Shown piece by piece: positions 1 to 9,011 of a stretch of DNA of 64,000 nt. Under the pieces are notes generated by a model. That model searched no databases, was not told the DNA's origin, and worked only from the letters and a program-made list of their open reading frames with translations. A program made the translations under genes and the position numbers. The stretch spans positions 1,178,001-1,242,000 of the forward strand of contig NZ_VTZS01000001.1 in NCBI RefSeq assembly GCF_008367235.1, given 5' to 3'. Position 1 is the first letter of the stretch. Every line of letters starts with the position of its first letter. Origin of the DNA: Pareuzebyella sediminis. GTDB taxonomy: Bacteria > Bacteroidota > Bacteroidia > Flavobacteriales > Flavobacteriaceae.

Positions 1-291
1 AATGCTCTGACCCAATCCTTCTTTAACGAATTTCATCGCTGTACCCAAATTGCGCGTATGCCAATAATAGGCGAGATCATGTAGTACTGACAACCGAATG
101 GTATCAGACTTGATTTTAGGATACGCTTTTTCCAATATTTTCAAATAGGATGGCCCAAAATTATCGGTGTCGACAAAAACTTTTTTGTAGGGATTTTCGC
201 TTTCTAAATCGATAATCTGAGCAAAACTGGTTCCCCAATTCAGGGTAGAAAGGAATGCAAGGCAAGCTACTTTGTAAAAGAAACTCAGCAT
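1..291 (-). CDS. N-terminal fragment of a secreted or membrane sensor-like protein (runs off the window)
   Basis: Only the first 97 codons are inside the window; the gene continues past base 1. The start at 289-291 gives a clear signal peptide (basic MLSFFYK, then a hydrophobic stretch ending TSFAQ). The mature part is helical and includes a segment resembling the first repeat of TPR-type periplasmic sensors (LSVLHDLAYYWH, then NLGTAMKFVKEGL). In Flavobacteriia this N-terminus often belongs to TPR-containing histidine kinases or LuxR-type regulators, but neither catalytic nor DNA-binding part is visible, so that assignment is inference. It is divergent from the SnoaL-like gene that starts at 480. 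Confidence 0.6.
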   Translation of the reverse strand, partial: MLSFFYKVACLAFLSTLNWGTSFAQIIDLESENPYKKVFVDTDNFGPSYLKILEKAYPKIKSDTIRLSVLHDLAYYWHTRNLGTAMKFVKEGLGQSI

Positions 292-479
292 TTTAATTTG
301 GTTGGTTTGGAGGGCACTACCTTTAAATGTACGATATAATTCCCAGATTTGGTTAGAAAAAGAATTTAATCGATTCGGACAGTAAAAAGGGGCATTCATC
401 CGTATTCGGCAAACAATTCATTCACATTGCACTTTATTTGAATATATGTTCAAGTTCGCTTTTACATAAAGTATGCAAA

Positions 480-1010
480 ATGAAGGTAGCAGCCCTTAGG
501 TTATTTTTTCTAGCCGTCCTTTTCGTCGCCTGTGATGCCAGAAAAGGAGATAGAAGCCATAGGGTAACCGAAAATTTGACCGATAGTGTAATTAAGGTAA
601 GTCTCCACATGTATGTAGATTCTTGTTGGAACAAGGGAGATACCACTTTTTTGAGTCAAGTGGCCACCTATCAATTCGAAAGGAAGCTGAACGGCATTTT
701 GGTTACAAAAACGAAAAAAGAGATGCAAGCACATATGGAACAGTATTTCAATGCTTTTCCTGATTTGCACTTGAAAATGAAAAAATTTCACATTTTGGAT
801 AACACCGCTTTTATTGATTGGACTTGCACAGGGACCCACACGGGTAAATTAGGAGAGACAGCTGCCACTGGAAAAAAGGTGAAAATACATGGCTTCTCCC
901 AACTCTTTTTTAATGAGGACGGAAATATGTTCGGTGAAGAAGTGGTATTCAACGAGCTCGATCTATTACAGCAACTTGGCTATACGATGAAGCTCCCTAA
1001 CTTAAAATGA
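480..1010 (+). CDS. SnoaL-like ester cyclase family lipoprotein
   Basis: The start at 480 is preferred over the upstream in-frame ATG at 438 because it begins a compact lipoprotein signal (MKVAALRLF, then LFVAC with the lipobox Cys near residue 18). The mature protein has the SnoaL/NTF2-like pattern: an N-terminal helix carrying YVDSCWNKGD, then the segment YFNAFPDLHL, FIDWTCTGTHTG, a GKKVKIHG strand and a terminal LLQQLGY, which is the usual ending of the ester cyclase family. Such proteins are small alpha+beta barrels that bind or cyclise hydrophobic ligands; the ligand here is unknown. It lies upstream of a second NTF2-fold lipoprotein and two methyltransferases, which may suggest a small-molecule locus. 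Confidence 0.75.
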   Translation: MKVAALRLFFLAVLFVACDARKGDRSHRVTENLTDSVIKVSLHMYVDSCWNKGDTTFLSQVATYQFERKLNGILVTKTKKEMQAHMEQYFNAFPDLHLKMKKFHILDNTAFIDWTCTGTHTGKLGETAATGKKVKIHGFSQLFFNEDGNMFGEEVVFNELDLLQQLGYTMKLPNLK

Positions 1011-1254
1011 GGACGCATATCATTGACAAACCAATGTTCATAAACCAACCATTATGAAATCGGCAAAATCGCTATTTTTTATCGTATGGGCATCGACAAT
1101 ACCTTATGATGCACAAGGGTTTCTTGTCAAATTTAAATCTATATGAAGTCATTGAAGGAACGATGTGGCCCGATATGGCCCCATCCTCATATTACGTCTT
1201 TAATAGCCTTTATATTTTTTGAAAGGAATTTTTTTCACGACCTAATTTAAACCC

Positions 1255-2058
1255 ATGAAAATGACAAAACTCATTAAAAACCTAATTTTTAGAACCTCTT
1301 TCGTCTTGATGCCCATGGTGATCGGATGCACTTCCATTGGTGAAGATGCAACCGATATGGCTACTATCAGAACCAAAATCGAAGAGAAAGAAAAAGCTTT
1401 TGCGGAGGCCATCTCAAATCAAGATGTAGAGGCAGTCCTGACATTCTATGCCGATGATGCAGTCAGTATGAGCAATGGCCAACCGGCGGATATTGGAAGA
1501 GAGGCCATTAGAAAAGATCTTGTCCAGAGTTTTAACAATCGGCAAAAGGGTTCAGTAACCAATTTTGAGGTGCTAGATGTATTTGGAAACGCAAGTCAAG
1601 TTACTGAAATTGGCAAAACCACCGTCAAAGATGCGTCGGGCAAGGTCATCTATACAGGTAAATACATGGCTGTTTGGGAAGAACGTAACGGTGAGTATAT
1701 CTGCATACGTGATATATCAAACGGAGATATGCCCCGACCTCCAGCGTCAACAAAAAGCATTCACCTCTTCGATATGCCAAAGGGTCTTACTGAAGCACAA
1801 TGGTCTGATAGTATTAAGGAGTTGAATACGATTATTGCCGATATGGGATATCCTGGTGCTGGTTATGCCTTCTACAAGACTTCGGACAGTACTATAAAGA
1901 CAAACCGCTATTACTTTGAAGGTGTATGGCCATCGGGTGATGCTTATAAAAAAATACATGAAAATCCGCTTTTCACAGAGGCAAGTGAAAAAGGGGATTC
2001 CTTATATGCTAAAATCAAAGCGGTTGAGATTTACAGAAGAATGGAGAAAGTGGATTAA
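1255..2058 (+). CDS. DUF4440/SnoaL-like lipoprotein with a C-terminal ABM-like domain
   Basis: The protein has 267 residues with a lipoprotein signal (VIGC, Cys at about residue 25). Residues about 38-155 form an NTF2/DUF4440 domain: a KEKAFAEAISNQD helix, VLTFYADDAV, GREAIRKDL and YMAVWEERNGEY are the typical SgcJ/EcaC landmarks. Residues about 165-267 look like a dimeric alpha-beta barrel (ABM-like) unit with GYAFYKTSDS, RYYFEGVWPSG and an IYRRMEKVD ending. Fusion of the two is uncommon but not unique, and no catalytic activity can be named. The bases immediately downstream hold a long inverted repeat (see 2097-2191). Confidence 0.7.
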   Translation: MKMTKLIKNLIFRTSFVLMPMVIGCTSIGEDATDMATIRTKIEEKEKAFAEAISNQDVEAVLTFYADDAVSMSNGQPADIGREAIRKDLVQSFNNRQKGSVTNFEVLDVFGNASQVTEIGKTTVKDASGKVIYTGKYMAVWEERNGEYICIRDISNGDMPRPPASTKSIHLFDMPKGLTEAQWSDSIKELNTIIADMGYPGAGYAFYKTSDSTIKTNRYYFEGVWPSGDAYKKIHENPLFTEASEKGDSLYAKIKAVEIYRRMEKVD

Positions 2059-2096
2059 AGGAAAAATTCTTGAAAAAATTTTACAAGAAATATCAT

Positions 2097-2191
2097 AAAA
2101 CAGGTAGATGAGTTTCGGGGGAGACTCAAATTGACAAGATGGAAGCGAACGAACCAGCTGATGTAAGACTGTCATTAAGTCTACCTGTTTT
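2097..2191 (+). ncRNA. Possible structured RNA with a three-stem layout
   Basis: A perfect 12-bp outer inverted repeat (2097-2108, AAAACAGGTAGA, with 2180-2191, TCTACCTGTTTT) encloses 71 nt. Directly inside it, 2109-2116 pairs with 2121-2128 (8 bp including one G-U, GGGG loop), and 2132-2136 (TGACA) pairs with 2170-2174 (TGTCA), making a possible three-way junction. The 3' arm runs into six T, so the element could also end transcription. It sits 39 nt after the DUF4440-type gene and 136 nt before the O-methyltransferase gene. No known riboswitch consensus is recognised; the RNA call is inference from pairing alone. Confidence 0.35.
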
Positions 2192-2327
2192 TTATGTATT
2201 CGAGAAATCAAAGGTTCTTTATGGAATATACTCAGTATAGTGTGTATTGGCCGTAGTCTAAAACCTTTAAAAGAAATCGGCTAAAGAATGATGTTTCTAA
2301 ACGGCAATATCATTATAAACTATAATT

Positions 2328-3364
2328 ATGGTAGAAAGCACAAAAAAGCAACTCGATCCTTCAAAAATAATGCAGACAGGAACGGCTTTCTGGGCATCTA
2401 AACTACTGCTCACGGCTACCAACATGGAGCTTTTTACCATTTTGGCAAAAAAAGAATTATCCGGAACAGAAATTCAATCAAGGCTTGGCTTGCATCCAAG
2501 AAGTATATATGACTTTTTAGATGCCCTAGTCGCTTTAGGATTTTAAAAAGAACAGGACTAAAAGAGTCTAGTATGTATAGGAATGCTGAAGATTCAGATC
2601 TATTTCTTGACAAGAACAAGCCGAGTTATATGGGCGGTATGCTAGAAATGTGCAACAATAGGCTCTATCCTTTTTGGACCGATTTAGAAGAGGGCCTTAA
2701 AACGGGATTACCTCAAAATGAATCCAAAACAGGTGAAAAAACGCTCTTTGAAGCAATCTACACCAACGAGGATAAAATTCGGGAATTTGTCAATGCCATG
2801 GCTGGCGTTTCCATGGGTAATTTTATGGTCTTTGCAAAGCAATTTGATTTTTCCAACTATAAGACGCTATGCGATATCGGGGGCTCGGGCGGACATTTAT
2901 CTGCCCAAGTAGTATTAAACAATAAACACATGCAGTGTATTTCATTCGATTTACCTCCCGTAAGCCCTGTAGCCCAAGAAAACGTCGCTAAGATGGCCCT
3001 GGATGACAAAATTCGAATTGAGTCGGGCGATTTTTTTACCGATGACTTTCCTAAAGCGGATATCATCACCATGGGTATGATTTTACACGATTGGGGCACT
3101 ACCCATAAGAAAATGTTGATTAAAAAAGCCTATGAAGCGCTACCTAAAGGAGGGGCTTTTGTGGTTATCGAGAACATAATTGATGACAATCGAAGTGAGA
3201 ATGCCTTTGGGCTATTAATGTCATTGAATATGCTTATCGAAACCACTGAGGGATATGATTTTACATTGGCTGATTTTGATGAATGGGCCAAAGAAGCAGG
3301 GTTTGTTTCGACAAGCCTTATGGCCTTGACCGGGCCCTCAAGTGCTGCAATAGCCATAAAATAA
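2328..3364 (+). pseudogene. Class I O-methyltransferase, interrupted by a -1 frameshift
   Basis: Two reading frames together make one acetylserotonin-type O-methyltransferase of about 345 residues. Bases 2328-2546 encode the N-terminal winged-helix dimerisation part ([28 protein letters not shown]) and end at TAA. From about 2541 a second frame continues with [14 protein letters not shown] and carries the SAM-binding motif LCDIGGSGGH near base 2875 and the catalytic-region HDWG segment. One extra T in the run TTTTAAAAA at about 2541-2549 would restore a continuous protein. No canonical slippery heptamer is in phase, so programmed frameshifting is unlikely; mutation or a homopolymer sequencing error fits better. 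It is followed 23 nt later by an intact paralogue. Confidence 0.75.
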
Positions 3365-3387
3365 TTAAAAATGTATAACGTAAATTA

Positions 3388-4398
3388 ATGGAAAACGACC
3401 TACCACCCCAAATAGCTATGACCCAAATGATTTTAGGGTATGTACCGGTCAAAGCGATTCATGCAGCTGCAAAGCTTAATATCGCCGAACTTTTGGCGAC
3501 CCATGGCCCCATGAATTCAATCCAATTGGCCGAGAAAACCGATACGCATCCAGAAGCGGTCTATCGACTACTACGGGCACTCGCCAGTAACGGTATTTTC
3601 AGGGAAGGCGAAAACGGAAAATTTGAATTGACCCCTTTGGCCGAATGTCTGAAGGAAGACAGCCCAAATAGCACGAAGGCCATGGCGCTCTCTGCAGGCA
3701 ATTTGTTCTACAGGGCCTTTACGGAGCTCATGTACGCAGTGCGGCATGGAGGCGGTGGTTGGGTTGAGGCACTTGGCGCCCCGCCTTTTGAATACTTGCG
3801 GGATCATCCCGAAGAAGGCAAGATATTCGATCGCATGATGACCGATATCCACGGTGGGGAAACCGCTCCTATGGTCGATAACTACGATTTTTCTGTTTTC
3901 AATACGGTAGTCGATATCGGAGGCGGAAACGGGGAGGTGATTTCCGCCATATTAAATGAAAATTCAAGGACCAAGGGCATATTGTTCGATTTGCCCGAAG
4001 TAATCGACAGATCAAAGGAAAACATAAAAGCTGGGGGATTGCTTGATCGTTGCCAACTTTTGACGGGGGATTTCTTTAAGACAGTACCAAAAGGTGGTGA
4101 TGCATACATACTAAGGCATATTGTTCATGATTGGAACGATGAGGATGCCATTTCCATTCTTACTAATTGTAGAAAAGCAATGGTGCCCCATGGCAAAGTC
4201 TTGGTCGTAGAGGCCGTTATTCCCAAAGGAAACGATCCGCACCCTTTTAAATGGCTCGACCTCACCATGCTTATGATCGGCGGCAAAGAACGAACTAAAG
4301 AGCAGTTTGAACATATTTTTTCACGGGCCGGTCTGAAATTGGTCCGAATTATTCCTGCGACACCAGCCGTCAGTATCGTTGAAGGCGTAGCGGTCTAA
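3388..4398 (+). CDS. SAM-dependent O-methyltransferase (acetylserotonin/hydroxyneurosporene type)
   Basis: This is an intact 336-residue class I methyltransferase. Residues 1-100 form the winged-helix dimerisation domain (VKAIHAAAKLNIAELL, AVYRLLRALASNGIF). The Rossmann domain has motif I VVDIGGGNGE at about residue 173, the LFDLPEVI segment where SAM ribose is usually held, the GDFF motif, and the catalytic-region HIVHDWNDEDA with His-Asp. Substrates in the family are phenols, polyketides or N-acetylserotonin; nothing here decides which. It is probably co-transcribed with the frameshifted paralogue upstream and could have taken over its role. Confidence 0.85.
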   Translation: MENDLPPQIAMTQMILGYVPVKAIHAAAKLNIAELLATHGPMNSIQLAEKTDTHPEAVYRLLRALASNGIFREGENGKFELTPLAECLKEDSPNSTKAMALSAGNLFYRAFTELMYAVRHGGGGWVEALGAPPFEYLRDHPEEGKIFDRMMTDIHGGETAPMVDNYDFSVFNTVVDIGGGNGEVISAILNENSRTKGILFDLPEVIDRSKENIKAGGLLDRCQLLTGDFFKTVPKGGDAYILRHIVHDWNDEDAISILTNCRKAMVPHGKVLVVEAVIPKGNDPHPFKWLDLTMLMIGGKERTKEQFEHIFSRAGLKLVRIIPATPAVSIVEGVAV

Positions 4399-4503
4399 AA
4401 GTATTTATCGACAGTAAAAATGAATCGTAAGGTTTCGGATATAAAGAAATCTATATCATGACAGTATTATACCTGGGTAATTAACCAATTAAATGTAAAT
4501 ACA

Positions 4504-5265
4504 ATGAAAAAATTTATGAGCACCCTAATGCTATGGCCGTTATTGGCCATGGCACAAACCAATGAAAGCCCAATTATCGAAAATGTAATGCTGACCGTGA
4601 ATTCAGAAAAAATCGTTGCATTTGAAGCCGGTATTGCGGCGCACAACAAAAAGTTTCACGCAGATGGCCCGTATGGAGCAAGAGTGTACAGTGTGCTGAA
4701 TGGTAAAAATGCCGGTAAATATATGCTGATTATGGGGCCCCTAACTTGGAGCGCTATTGATGGAAGACCTGCCAGCAAAGAGCATACGGACGATAATAAC
4801 AAGAACATCAACCAGTATCTAGAGTCCGAGGTTGAAGTAAACTATATGAAGATGCACCCCGATTTATCAAATTTCTCAAAAGACTTTGAAATTAACAAGG
4901 TTTCGGTATTTATGATTGATGTAAAACGTTTCAAAGAGCAAGAGTTTATAGAGAAGGTCTTAAAAAAAGTAGTAAAGATGTATAAGGAAAAAATGCCAGG
5001 TCAGATTTATGGCGTCTACTCCAATGAAATGACCAATATGGATGGATTGGATTTTGCCTGGGTCGATTTTTTCAACAGTTCCTCTTGGTTGGGCAAGGAA
5101 GACAAATTTGTACAAAATTTCGAGGAAGTACACGGAGCTGGAAGTTTTCAACAATTCATGGCCGATGTAGAAGCTACTACCGATGGCGAAAGAACCGAAA
5201 TTTGGACCCTTAGAAAAGATCTCAGCGGACCAAGTGCTCAAGTAATGGCAGCAACTCGGCAGTAA
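4504..5265 (+). CDS. Secreted protein with two ABM-like halves, function unknown
   Basis: The protein has 253 residues with a short Sec signal peptide (MKKFMSTLML, cleavage after AMAQ). Residues about 20-125 and 130-250 seem to repeat one alpha-beta pattern: a strand such as ENVMLTVNSEK or KVSVFMIDVKR, a helix ending in a basic cluster, a YGARVYSV or QIYGVYSN strand, and then a W-containing segment (PLTWSAID, FAWVDFF). This suggests an internal duplication of a dimeric alpha-beta barrel. No catalytic residues are recognised. It follows the methyltransferases by about 100 nt and is closed by a strong terminator, so it may belong to the same unit. Confidence 0.6.
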   Translation: MKKFMSTLMLWPLLAMAQTNESPIIENVMLTVNSEKIVAFEAGIAAHNKKFHADGPYGARVYSVLNGKNAGKYMLIMGPLTWSAIDGRPASKEHTDDNNKNINQYLESEVEVNYMKMHPDLSNFSKDFEINKVSVFMIDVKRFKEQEFIEKVLKKVVKMYKEKMPGQIYGVYSNEMTNMDGLDFAWVDFFNSSSWLGKEDKFVQNFEEVHGAGSFQQFMADVEATTDGERTEIWTLRKDLSGPSAQVMAATRQ

Positions 5266-5304
5266 TTATTTGAATTAGCTATTAAAATAACCTGACCGAA
5301 CACG

Positions 5305-5337
5305 CAAGACCTGAACAAGTTCAGGTCTTGTTATTTT
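5305..5337 (+). terminator. Rho-independent terminator
   Basis: A perfect 12-bp stem (CAAGACCTGAAC, 5305-5316, with GTTCAGGTCTTG, 5319-5330) is followed by TTATTTT. It closes the methyltransferase-region transcription unit. Confidence 0.85.
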
Positions 5338-5476
5338 ACCTAAACATATATCTTTAAAAACCCCTGAAGACGCTCCAAGATTATAAGACAAGCGCCTCTA
5401 TTTCCACGTATTTATTGTGGGTAAAAGCCGCTCAAAAAAGAATTGAAAAAGTCTCTGAATCTACAACTTATTGTGT

Positions 5477-6493
5477 TCAGAGCTCGGGGGGATCACTATA
5501 CTCTTTCTTATAAATACGAACTACGATCAGAAACAAGCTTATCAACAGCGGACCAAAAATAAGCCCTATAAATCCGAAGAGCGGCACGCCTACGATTACT
5601 CCGATGAGGGTGATGAGCGGATGCACATTATCCAATCGTTGTAGCAAATACAACCGGATGAGATTATCGGTGGAGCCCACTACCACAATACCGTAAATTA
5701 AAATGCCCCAGGCTTGAAAATCATTGCCATTCGAAAGAGTGAGTATGAATACGGGGAGAATGCCCACAAAAGTACCTACGAAAGGGATCATAGAACCCAC
5801 CGCAACAATAACGAACCAAAATAAAGGATTTTGAATACCAAAGATCAAAAATCCAATAAGTGCTACTACTCCTTGGGCTACTGCAACCAGAGGTATGCCC
5901 AGTGCATTCGACTTTACCATTGCGTTAACCTCCTTACCAATAATATCAAGGTTTTCCTTACTTATAGGGATGAATTCGAATAGTGTAGATCGCAATTCAT
6001 TTCTATTGGTTAACATATAGAAGAGCAGAAAATACATTATACCTATGGCCACCAATATATTAAAAGTACCCCCTGCGAAACTGGAAAGGTTATTGGCCAA
6101 CCAGCTCGAGGCACCCGAAGGGTCTATTTTAGAGGTAAGATCATAATCGACCCATTTTTCCAAGATGAACATTTGATTTTTTATGGCCTCTACTACACTC
6201 TGTGATTTATCGACCGCGCTCCCCACTTTATTCCCCAACATTAAAATCAATCCACCGACCGGTAATAAAATACCGATAAAGGAAACTACCATAATCAAGG
6301 TTGCCGCAAGATTGGTATTCCAGCCCTTTGCCACCAACTTGGCCATCCATTTTCTGAAAATAACATAGATGGTGATCGCTCCTAAAATTCCGGAGAGGTA
6401 TGGTACTAGTTCCAAAAAAATCAGTCCTCCAATAAGAAGAATCAATAAAAGAGTAAATAGTTGACTAATAATTTTAGGGTCGATAGAGCGCAT
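5477..6493 (-). CDS. AI-2E family transporter (PerM/YdiK-like permease)
   Basis: An inner-membrane protein of 338 residues with about eight hydrophobic segments. It opens with paired helices (LLILLIGGLIFLEL, LSGILGAITIYVIF), then a cytoplasm-exposed middle section, then the family landmarks GIPLVAVAQGVVALIGF, IPFVGTF near residue 235 and a LIGVIVGVPLFGFIGLIFGPLL ending. Family members export autoinducer-2 or act as Na+/H+ antiporters or uncharacterised permeases; the substrate cannot be read. It stands alone, with the + strand terminator of the preceding unit downstream of it. Confidence 0.85.
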   Translation of the reverse strand: MRSIDPKIISQLFTLLLILLIGGLIFLELVPYLSGILGAITIYVIFRKWMAKLVAKGWNTNLAATLIMVVSFIGILLPVGGLILMLGNKVGSAVDKSQSVVEAIKNQMFILEKWVDYDLTSKIDPSGASSWLANNLSSFAGGTFNILVAIGIMYFLLFYMLTNRNELRSTLFEFIPISKENLDIIGKEVNAMVKSNALGIPLVAVAQGVVALIGFLIFGIQNPLFWFVIVAVGSMIPFVGTFVGILPVFILTLSNGNDFQAWGILIYGIVVVGSTDNLIRLYLLQRLDNVHPLITLIGVIVGVPLFGFIGLIFGPLLISLFLIVVRIYKKEYSDPPEL

Positions 6494-6746
6494 TCCGTCT
6501 TAAGGTTAAGGAAGTTGGACTTTCTTTCGACGAAAAGGTAGTTGCAATTCGAATACGAAGCAATAGCGTCGACCATTATTTTTTAATCAAATAGCGCCTT
6601 TCGTTACCCCAATCCGATAGAAACAGTATTTACGTGCACATCACACTCAACACATGGCTCTATCCTAGAATAAAAATGCATCAGTTAATAAATTCGAAGC
6701 TTGTGAACCCTAGATTTGAGCTAGGCTTCGTGAGGGACTTACACTT

Positions 6747-7730
6747 TTATTGGGATCGATATACTGAGAGTATATTTTCTATTTTTTCTTCTGTCTGCTG
6801 ATCGATGTTGATAAACTCAGGGTTATCATGTAACCAAGACAAGGTTCTTTTAATCCCTTCCGCAAATGGTATGGTTGCTTTATATCCAGATACAAAAGTT
6901 TTAATTTTGGTATTGTCGAACAATACGCTCTCTGCCTTATCGGCCAAAAGCGTACCCGTAAAAGACGGTTCTACGCTACAGATGAAATCAGAGGCAATGT
7001 GCACTATTTTTGCCTCTTTTTCCAAAGCATCGGCCAAAATCTTATAGATCATATTCCAGCTTAACACTTCATCCGAGGTAATGTGAAAAGCATGGCCAAT
7101 GGCTTGTCTCAATCCCAAAAGACCGACAAAACCTTTCGCAAAATCATCGGAGTGGGTGACGGTCCATAGTGAAGTACCGTCACCATGTACAATGATTTCT
7201 TTTCCCGTTAAGATACGATTCGCGGTATTGTATTTATCGAATCCGCCAATAGCTATAGGTATTACAGTGTCATAAGTCAATGATGGTCGTACGATGGTAA
7301 TAGGAAACTCTTCTTTGCGATACGCCTTTTGTAGCCTATGTTCGCATCGTATTTTGTTTTGTGAATAATCCCATAGGTTGTTGACCAAAGGCGTAGATTC
7401 AGTGATTACAGGATAGGTCAACGGCGTTTGATAGCACGATGCCGAGCTTATGAAAATGTATTGCTTGGTCTTTCCCCTAAACAACTGAATATCACGCTCG
7501 ATGTCTTCGGGCATAAACGCTATCCAATTCACCACCACATCCCATTCATGTTCCTTTAGTTCACCTAAGGCATCCGGTTGGCCAATGTCTCCGATAATAC
7601 TTTTGGCCCCAACGATCCTTGTATTTGAGTTTCCCCTGTTTAACAGGTATAGATCTATTCCCTTTGCAAGGGCTAAACGGCTAGAAGCCGTACTGATATT
7701 ACCAGTTCCCCCAATAAATAGTACTTTCAT
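6747..7730 (-). CDS. NAD-dependent epimerase/dehydratase (extended SDR)
   Basis: A 327-residue extended short-chain dehydrogenase. The N-terminal Rossmann motif is GGTGNIS (residues 7-13) and the catalytic YxxxK is YSQNK, preceded by an FISSASCY strand carrying the usual Ser. TIVRPSLTYD and the VHGDGTSLWTVTHSDDFA segment match NAD-epimerase family landmarks, where the latter binds the sugar nucleotide or cofactor side. The substrate is unknown. Its start lies 11 nt after the VOC gene at 7742-8122, so the two are probably one transcription unit. Confidence 0.85.
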   Translation of the reverse strand: MKVLFIGGTGNISTASSRLALAKGIDLYLLNRGNSNTRIVGAKSIIGDIGQPDALGELKEHEWDVVVNWIAFMPEDIERDIQLFRGKTKQYIFISSASCYQTPLTYPVITESTPLVNNLWDYSQNKIRCEHRLQKAYRKEEFPITIVRPSLTYDTVIPIAIGGFDKYNTANRILTGKEIIVHGDGTSLWTVTHSDDFAKGFVGLLGLRQAIGHAFHITSDEVLSWNMIYKILADALEKEAKIVHIASDFICSVEPSFTGTLLADKAESVLFDNTKIKTFVSGYKATIPFAEGIKRTLSWLHDNPEFINIDQQTEEKIENILSVYRSQ

Positions 7731-7741
7731 AAAATGATGTT

Positions 7742-8122
7742 TCAGATATCCCTATAAAAAGTAAGCCCATTTTTAAAAGGGTCATAAAAACCGAACTCCT
7801 TGGTACCCCATGCTGTTTCACGAAGCAAAGTATGAGCATGAAATACGCCCATTTCTGAATATTCTTCATATAATGCTTCAATGTGCTCGGTAACGATTCG
7901 AAGCATTGGCCGATCGATTTCAATTTCCCATTCCTCGGCAGGGTGCCATTGCAAATGTATTTCAACATCATCTCTTAAAATACCTGCGTACTTAGGTTTT
8001 TTTGAATCATCGGCGAAAGCAATCTTAAAGTGCAATCGGTTTACATAAAAGTCCAATGCATCGACTACATCCCAGACAGGAAGCACGGGATGAATCTGAT
8101 GTAAATATCCTTTTGTTTGCAT
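7742..8122 (-). CDS. VOC (glyoxalase/bleomycin resistance-like) family protein
   Basis: The protein has 126 residues with a single VOC fold made of two beta-alpha-beta-beta-beta units. IHPVLPVWDVVDALDFYVNR starts the first unit, EIHLQWHP carries a His at a usual metal position, and EFGFYDPFKNGLTFY is the typical C-terminal strand with acidic and aromatic residues. Members range from lyases and dioxygenases to antibiotic-binding proteins. It is first in a two-gene unit with the epimerase and divergent from the EEP phosphatase gene. Confidence 0.75.
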   Translation of the reverse strand: MQTKGYLHQIHPVLPVWDVVDALDFYVNRLHFKIAFADDSKKPKYAGILRDDVEIHLQWHPAEEWEIEIDRPMLRIVTEHIEALYEEYSEMGVFHAHTLLRETAWGTKEFGFYDPFKNGLTFYRDI

Positions 8123-8177
8123 AACCTAAATGTAATGGTAAATGCCTAAATTGTCAATTCGTATTAAATCTATTCTC

Positions 8178-9011
8178 ATGTTTTTTAAAAATTCGCTTAT
8201 CGCATGCCTACTTTTTACCCTAACTATAGGTCATGGTCAAAATATTAAGGTAATGACCTACAACATCAAGTATGATAATACTAATGACACCATAAACAAT
8301 TGGAACTACAGAAAGGCTGCGATGGTCGATTTGGTCGATTACTATGGCCCCGATGTTGTTGGAATGCAAGAAGTACTCCATAATCAACTGACCTATTTAA
8401 ACGATAACCTAAAAAACTATCAATATGTTGGTGTCGGCCGTGACGACGGAAAACAAAAAGGAGAATACTCTCCTATTTTCTACAATACCAAGAAGCTGAA
8501 GCTTTTACAATCGAATACGTTTTGGCTGTCCCCGACCCCAGATAAAGTTTCAGTCGGTTGGGATGCTGCCCTAGAACGTATTTGTACCTATGGACTGTTC
8601 GAGGAAATCAAATCAAAAAAGAGGTTTTGGGTCTTTAATACCCATTTCGACCATATTGGAGAAAAGGCCCGTGAAAATTCCGTTCGTTTGATCGTAAAAA
8701 AAATAACGGAAACTAATTTACAGAACCTACCGGCAGTTTTAATGGGCGATTTAAATCTAAGACCTGATACTGAACCTATTCAATATTTGAGAAACGAAAT
8801 GGTAGACGGTAAAGAGAGTTCGAATAAATTGTTTTACGGGCCCTCGGGTACATTCAATGGCTTTGATCAGAATAGAATAATCGACCAGCGCATTGATTAT
8901 ATTTTCGTGAATGACTTTGAGGTTGATGCGTACATACATATTGACGATCGATTGGAAAACAATAAGCATATTTCCGATCATCTTCCTGTACTTGCCACCC
9001 TATCCCATTAA
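8178..9011 (+). CDS. Secreted endonuclease/exonuclease/phosphatase (EEP) family protein
   Basis: The start at 8178 is chosen over 8142 because it places a good signal peptide (MFFKNSLIACLLF, cleavage near IGHGQ) at the N-terminus. The mature 260 residues show EEP landmarks in order: VMTYNIKYD, VVGMQEVLHNQ with the metal-binding Glu, an IFYN strand, FNTHFDHIG with the catalytic His, MGDLNLRPD with the Asp/Asn pair, RIDYIFV and a terminal SDHLPV with Asp-His. Such secreted enzymes in Bacteroidota are usually annotated as endonucleases or phosphodiesterases; the substrate is not known. Confidence 0.85.
   Translation: MFFKNSLIACLLFTLTIGHGQNIKVMTYNIKYDNTNDTINNWNYRKAAMVDLVDYYGPDVVGMQEVLHNQLTYLNDNLKNYQYVGVGRDDGKQKGEYSPIFYNTKKLKLLQSNTFWLSPTPDKVSVGWDAALERICTYGLFEEIKSKKRFWVFNTHFDHIGEKARENSVRLIVKKITETNLQNLPAVLMGDLNLRPDTEPIQYLRNEMVDGKESSNKLFYGPSGTFNGFDQNRIIDQRIDYIFVNDFEVDAYIHIDDRLENNKHISDHLPVLATLSH

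Noticed and set aside
1054-1146. 30-codon open frame with a hydrophobic start between the two NTF2-fold lipoprotein genes
   Set aside because: Too short, no conserved content, and it ends without a plausible mature peptide; possibly a remnant signal peptide but not supportable.
2541-2549. Programmed -1 frameshift in the O-methyltransferase gene
   Set aside because: The T4A5 run is not an in-phase X-XXY-YYZ slippery site, and no stimulatory structure is obvious; mutation or sequencing error is simpler.
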